From assembly GCA_964550915.1 (NCBI GenBank), contig CAZKBY010000038.1, positions 1-16,804 on the forward strand: a stretch of 16,804 bases of DNA. The letters are read 5' to 3'. A model generated the notes under the pieces. It made no database searches and was not told the origin of the DNA. It saw only the letters and a program-made list of their open reading frames with translations. This document shows, piece by piece, positions 14,158 to 16,804 of the stretch (the first letter of the stretch is position 1; every line of letters begins with the position of its first letter). The translations under genes and the position numbers were made by a program. This DNA is from JARYMI01 sp964550915. GTDB taxonomy: Bacteria; Acidobacteriota; Aminicenantia; Aminicenantales; UBA8522.

Positions 14158-16331
14158 GAGATGACCTCCTCATCCTTCATCAATGGCCTGCCTTTCTGCC
14201 GGATGGGCAGGACGATGGAGAATGTCGTGCCTTTGGCGACCTGGCTCTGGACAAATATATCCCCCGAATGGTTCTTGATGTAACTGAGGCTGATGCTGAG
14301 ACCAAGCCCTGTTCCCTGGCTTTTCTTGGTCGTAAAGAAAGGATCAAAGATTTTCTTAAGGTTTTCCGGCGGGATCCCGACTCCTGTGTCGATGATGTCG
14401 ACCTGGACGAACTCTTTGAACTTGACCTTGAACGTCTCAACCCGGAGGTCGCCGCCTTTGGGCATGGACTGGGCAGCGTTGATGAACATGTTCGTCAGAA
14501 CCTGGCGGATTTGATTCGGGTCGGCCGTAACTTGAGGCAGGGAAGAGGACAGGTTCCTGTCGATCTTGATGTTCCTGAAGATGGGCTGATGGCTCAGGAA
14601 GGACAACGTGTCGTCGATGAGCTCGTTGAGGTTGATCTTGGTGAATTGGGGCGGCGTGGGCCGGGCGAAATTAAGGAGTCCCCGGATCGTCTCGGAGATC
14701 CTGTAGACATTCTCCAGGACGACCTCGATCTCCTGCTTTTCTTTTTCTTCCCTGGCTTCTTCGCGGAGGATTTCGAGGTAAGAGGAGATGCCCAGGAGGG
14801 GGTTGTTAATCTCGTGGGCGGCGCCGAGGGCCAACTGGCTCAACGCCGAGAGTTTCTCGTATTCGGCGAGCTGTCCGTGGAGCTTCTCCCGCTCTGTGAC
14901 ATTCTCGATAAGGATGCTGACGCCGAGGATCTTGCCTCGACCGTCCTCAATCGGGAACAAAGAGAGGTTGAAGTACTCGTCTCCCTTTCCCCGGTCGATT
15001 TTTCTTTTTTCCACCTGGTTGGGTTTGCCGCTGAAGATCGTGTTCTCAAAAGCGAGTTCGATATCTTTGTCATTCAGCCAGGGCAGGGCCCGGAAGATAT
15101 CCTGGCCTTTCTTCAGATCATGGAGGTTAAAAAGCTGAAGGATCTCTCTGTTGAAATGGGTGATCTTCCCGGATGAATCGAGGCCGATGACTCCCAGAGA
15201 AATGCTGTCCAATAGGTTGGTAATGTATTCCTCCGAAAGCCGCAGTTCCTCGGCCAGGAGCTCGCTCTCTTTGGCCCTCTTTTCCAGCTCAATATTCATC
15301 TCGTCAACTTCTTTTTTCTTGGCCCGGGCTTCCCCGAGGGCCAAGCCGAGGTTCAAGGTCAATCTTTTGACCAGAGACGTCGTCCGGCGGGCATGAAGGT
15401 TGGACATGACGAGGAGAAGAACAAGAAAGGGAATGAAGAGCAACAGAACGATCTTGTTCACTTCCCTGAGGGGAATCAACGCTTCCTTAAGGTCCATTTC
15501 GGAGACAAGATAGAAGTTGAACTGGGAGAGAAGCTCATAAGCGCAGAGGACTTTCTGGCCGCGGTAGTCAAGGTGGGTGGTGACACCGCGTTCCCCATGA
15601 TGGGGATTGCCCTCCCTTTCCCAGTAGCCCTTGTCGGCCAGGGGTCGTCCGCCCAGTTTTGTCGGTGAGAGAAGCGTCCCGCTGTTGTCAACGAGGAAGA
15701 GCTCGCTCGTCTTGCCAATCCTCAGGTCAAAAAGGAGGCTGTAAAAGCTTTTGAGGTCAAGAGACGCTGCCAGGACGCCGATGATTCGGTTTTCCCGGTT
15801 GAGGAGGGGGTGAGACAAGACCATGACCGAGGACTGAATCATGTCCGAAAAAAAGACTCCCGAGTTGAAAAATTTTCCTTCTTTTGAGACCTGAAAATAC
15901 TTTCTGTTAGCGATGTTGCCCGAGATCGTCCGGTTGATGGATAGGACGATGTCGCCTCTAAGGTCAGCGATAATGAGAAAGTCATACCATTTTTTTTCGG
16001 TGAGCAGGGTCTTTAGAAACGGCGACAGGCCCTGGACTTCCTCGATCCTCTCGATGTCAAGATGGCAGAAAGAGCGAAGGTCTGTCTCCCTGTCCTGGAG
16101 AAAAATGGTAATGGTCTTGATGTTCTCGGCAACTGTGTCGGATAAGTGAGTGTAAATTTGATTCTTGATCAGGGACGAGACTTCATAGTTGACGGCAAGA
16201 TAGAGAAGAAGAAACGGGAGGACGAACAGGATGACCGTTATAAGGGTGTTTCTTGACGTCAGCTTTTTGTAGTTGACCTCATCGACGGGTTCTTGACTAT
16301 CTTTCCGGGGCGTTGATCTCATCACAAGCAT
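14154..16331 (-). CDS. Membrane sensor histidine kinase (dCache, PAS, HisKA, HATPase)
   Basis: 725 residues. TM1 is at about 29-48; an extracytoplasmic dCache-type ligand domain spans about 50-290 (IIADLRGDIVLSINRT, NRKYFQVSKEG, IIGVLAASLDLKSF); TM2 is at about 294-312. A charged coiled-coil linker (about 325-368) leads to a PAS domain (about 368-485; LLDSISLGVIGLDSSGKITH). HisKA follows with phosphoacceptor His506 (LGAAHEINNPLLGI), then a HATPase with N box NMFINAAQS, G1 DTGVGIPPENL and G2 GTGLGLSIS. This is the NtrB/DctB-like class that partners NtrC-family regulators, and the regulator follows with a 4-base overlap. The ligand is unknown; amino acids or organic acids fit the gdh link. ATG 16331 lacks a ribosome-binding site but has TATAAT at 16348-16343, so a very short leader is possible; ATG 16322 is an alternative start. 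Confidence 0.94.
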   Translation of the reverse strand: MLVMRSTPRKDSQEPVDEVNYKKLTSRNTLITVILFVLPFLLLYLAVNYEVSSLIKNQIYTHLSDTVAENIKTITIFLQDRETDLRSFCHLDIERIEEVQGLSPFLKTLLTEKKWYDFLIIADLRGDIVLSINRTISGNIANRKYFQVSKEGKFFNSGVFFSDMIQSSVMVLSHPLLNRENRIIGVLAASLDLKSFYSLLFDLRIGKTSELFLVDNSGTLLSPTKLGGRPLADKGYWEREGNPHHGERGVTTHLDYRGQKVLCAYELLSQFNFYLVSEMDLKEALIPLREVNKIVLLLFIPFLVLLLVMSNLHARRTTSLVKRLTLNLGLALGEARAKKKEVDEMNIELEKRAKESELLAEELRLSEEYITNLLDSISLGVIGLDSSGKITHFNREILQLFNLHDLKKGQDIFRALPWLNDKDIELAFENTIFSGKPNQVEKRKIDRGKGDEYFNLSLFPIEDGRGKILGVSILIENVTEREKLHGQLAEYEKLSALSQLALGAAHEINNPLLGISSYLEILREEAREEKEKQEIEVVLENVYRISETIRGLLNFARPTPPQFTKINLNELIDDTLSFLSHQPIFRNIKIDRNLSSSLPQVTADPNQIRQVLTNMFINAAQSMPKGGDLRVETFKVKFKEFVQVDIIDTGVGIPPENLKKIFDPFFTTKKSQGTGLGLSISLSYIKNHSGDIFVQSQVAKGTTFSIVLPIRQKGRPLMKDEEVIS

Positions 16332-16371
16332 TTTATCACAAGATTATAAGAGACACGACAGGAAGCATCTC

Positions 16372-16600
16372 CCCAAAATTGCCGATAGGGACTTCCCATC
16401 AAGCGAAATATGTTGGGGTTGGCCGGAATCGGCGCGATAAGTCGACACCCGATGGGTGGCGTGGTTCGGGGGCCCCCCGCCGACCCGAGCGTTTGATGCC
16501 ACTCATCTTCAGGCTTGATAATAAACAAGATAGTCCGCGAGGGGGCGCCGGGGGTGAACCACGTCAGGACCCGTCGGGTGATTCTATCGGCAATTTTGGG
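16372..16600 (+). repeat. 229-bp nested inverted-repeat element (structured RNA or MITE-like)
   Basis: The ends are a perfect 17-bp inverted repeat: CCCAAAATTGCCGATAG (16372-16388) and its complement at 16584-16600. Inside, CACCCGATGGGT (16446-16457) pairs with ACCCGTCGGGTG (16569-16580) over 12 bp with one T-G wobble, and CGTGGTTC (16460-16467) pairs perfectly with GAACCACG (16556-16563). The 3' strand is almost continuous (3- and 5-base interruptions), while the 5' strand carries a 57-base insert (16389-16445) with its own GCCG-GAAT-CGGC hairpin. The apical part has C- and G-runs that can pair (16473-16480 with 16537-16545) and a GATG/CATC hairpin. No target-site duplication or long protein is convincing. 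The wobble favours a + strand RNA. It fills most of the 355-base divergent gap between the kinase gene and the ABC gene. Confidence 0.7.
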
Positions 16601-16613
16601 TTTCTTCATAGTC

Positions 16614-16643
16614 TTGACACTGCTGGACGTCCTTTGCTATATC
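16614..16643 (+). promoter_or_regulatory. Putative sigma-70 promoter of the sugar ABC transporter gene
   Basis: A perfect -35 TTGACA (16614-16619) is followed after 18 bases by TATATC (16638-16643), a 4/6 match to the -10 box. Transcription would start near 16650, about 37 bases before ATG 16687. The box lies 13 bases beyond the end of the inverted-repeat element. Confidence 0.55.
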
Positions 16644-16686
16644 TCAACAGTCAAAAAGGCAAAGGACTTCCCCGTCTGGTAGCTGA

Positions 16687-16804
16687 ATGATGCAAAATAT
16701 AGAAGAAGAGTTGGTCCGCATGGAGCATATAGAAAAGTCATTCTCCGGGGTCCGCGTGCTCGATGACGTCTCCTTTAACCTCCGCCGCGGCGAAGTCCAT
16801 GTCC
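16687..16804 (+). CDS. Sugar ABC transporter ATP-binding protein (RbsA/XylG/AraG type), 5' end
   Basis: Only 39 residues are in the window. EEELVRMEHIEKSFSGVRVL followed by DDVSFNLRRGEVHV is the conserved opening of the first ATPase domain of double-domain sugar importers of the CUT2 class (usual pattern LxMxxIxKSFxGVxALxxVSFxLxxGEVHAL). The Walker A lies beyond the edge. An in-frame TGA directly precedes ATG 16687; ATG 16690 follows immediately, and the ribosome-binding site is weak for both. Genes for the permease and substrate-binding protein would be expected to the right. It could import arabinose or another pentose for the operon on the left, but the substrate cannot be read from this fragment. 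Confidence 0.82.
   Translation, partial: MMQNIEEELVRMEHIEKSFSGVRVLDDVSFNLRRGEVHV

Noticed and set aside
14268..15176. 302-codon open frame on the + strand opposite the histidine kinase
   Set aside because: Its frame is the complement of strongly conserved kinase domains; composition is skewed to Asp/Glu/Leu and no family is recognisable. It is a shadow of the kinase gene.
16381..16388. GCCGATAG as a sigma-28 (FliA) -10 box
   Set aside because: No TAAA-type -35 box at the required spacing, and the same sequence is part of the terminal inverted repeat.
16372..16600. Reading the GTCAGG in the element as SRP RNA
   Set aside because: The conserved SRP apical sequence with GGAAGGAAGC is absent, and the long asymmetric architecture does not match 4.5S or scRNA.
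16313..16690. 125-codon + strand and 95-codon minus-strand frames over the inverted-repeat element
   Set aside because: Composition follows the G/C-rich palindromic DNA, no motif is seen, and the nested pairing explains the sequence better than a protein does.
1..16804. CRISPR array, tRNA, rRNA or insertion-sequence transposase
   Set aside because: No regularly spaced repeats, no tRNA or rRNA sequence and no transposase motifs were seen on either strand.

Overview
The window is about 56% G+C by eye, densely packed, with many coupled start/stop overlaps and several TTG starts. It looks like part of a chromosome from an anaerobic, plant-polysaccharide-degrading and amino-acid-fermenting bacterium. 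The mix of GH127 enzymes, an FucI-fold isomerase, an NTF2-like relic and sigma-54 regulation would suit an Acidobacteriota/Aminicenantota-type organism. That placement is a low-confidence guess, because no rRNA or marker gene is present.

Left block (1-8995, + strand): an L-arabinose catabolic operon of seven genes. It holds the 3' part of one GH127 beta-L-arabinofuranosidase-family gene, a second complete exported GH127 gene, araB (ribulokinase), araD (ribulose-5-phosphate 4-epimerase), an isomerase of the L-fucose isomerase fold standing where araA is expected, a zinc-dependent medium-chain polyol/alcohol dehydrogenase, and deoC. Most neighbours overlap or touch, so they are probably co-transcribed. 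The inferred flow is arabinan or arabino-oligosaccharide to L-arabinose, L-ribulose, L-ribulose-5-P and D-xylulose-5-P. The jobs of the dehydrogenase and DeoC here are open.

Middle block (8984-11014, - strand): a two-gene unit of a thymidylate-synthase-fold protein and a small VTT/YqaA-like membrane protein, converging on deoC. Upstream lies a decayed gene: a signal peptide out of frame with the C-terminal half of an NTF2-like domain. Between them is an open frame with no start codon.

Right block (11015-16331, - strand): a dCache/PAS histidine kinase and an NtrC-family sigma-54 activator (coupled), then an 83-residue protein of unknown function and a Glu/Leu/Phe/Val-type glutamate dehydrogenase. 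The gap upstream of the small gene carries a textbook -24/-12 sigma-54 promoter, an A+T-rich spacer and a tandem 10-bp repeat at enhancer distance. This makes a self-contained candidate circuit of sensor, activator and amino-acid dehydrogenase.

Far right (16332-16804): a divergent gap holding a 229-bp element bounded by perfect 17-bp inverted repeats with further nested long-range pairing (structured RNA or MITE-like), then a sigma-70-like promoter and the 5' end of an RbsA/XylG-type sugar ABC transporter ATPase reading out of the window.
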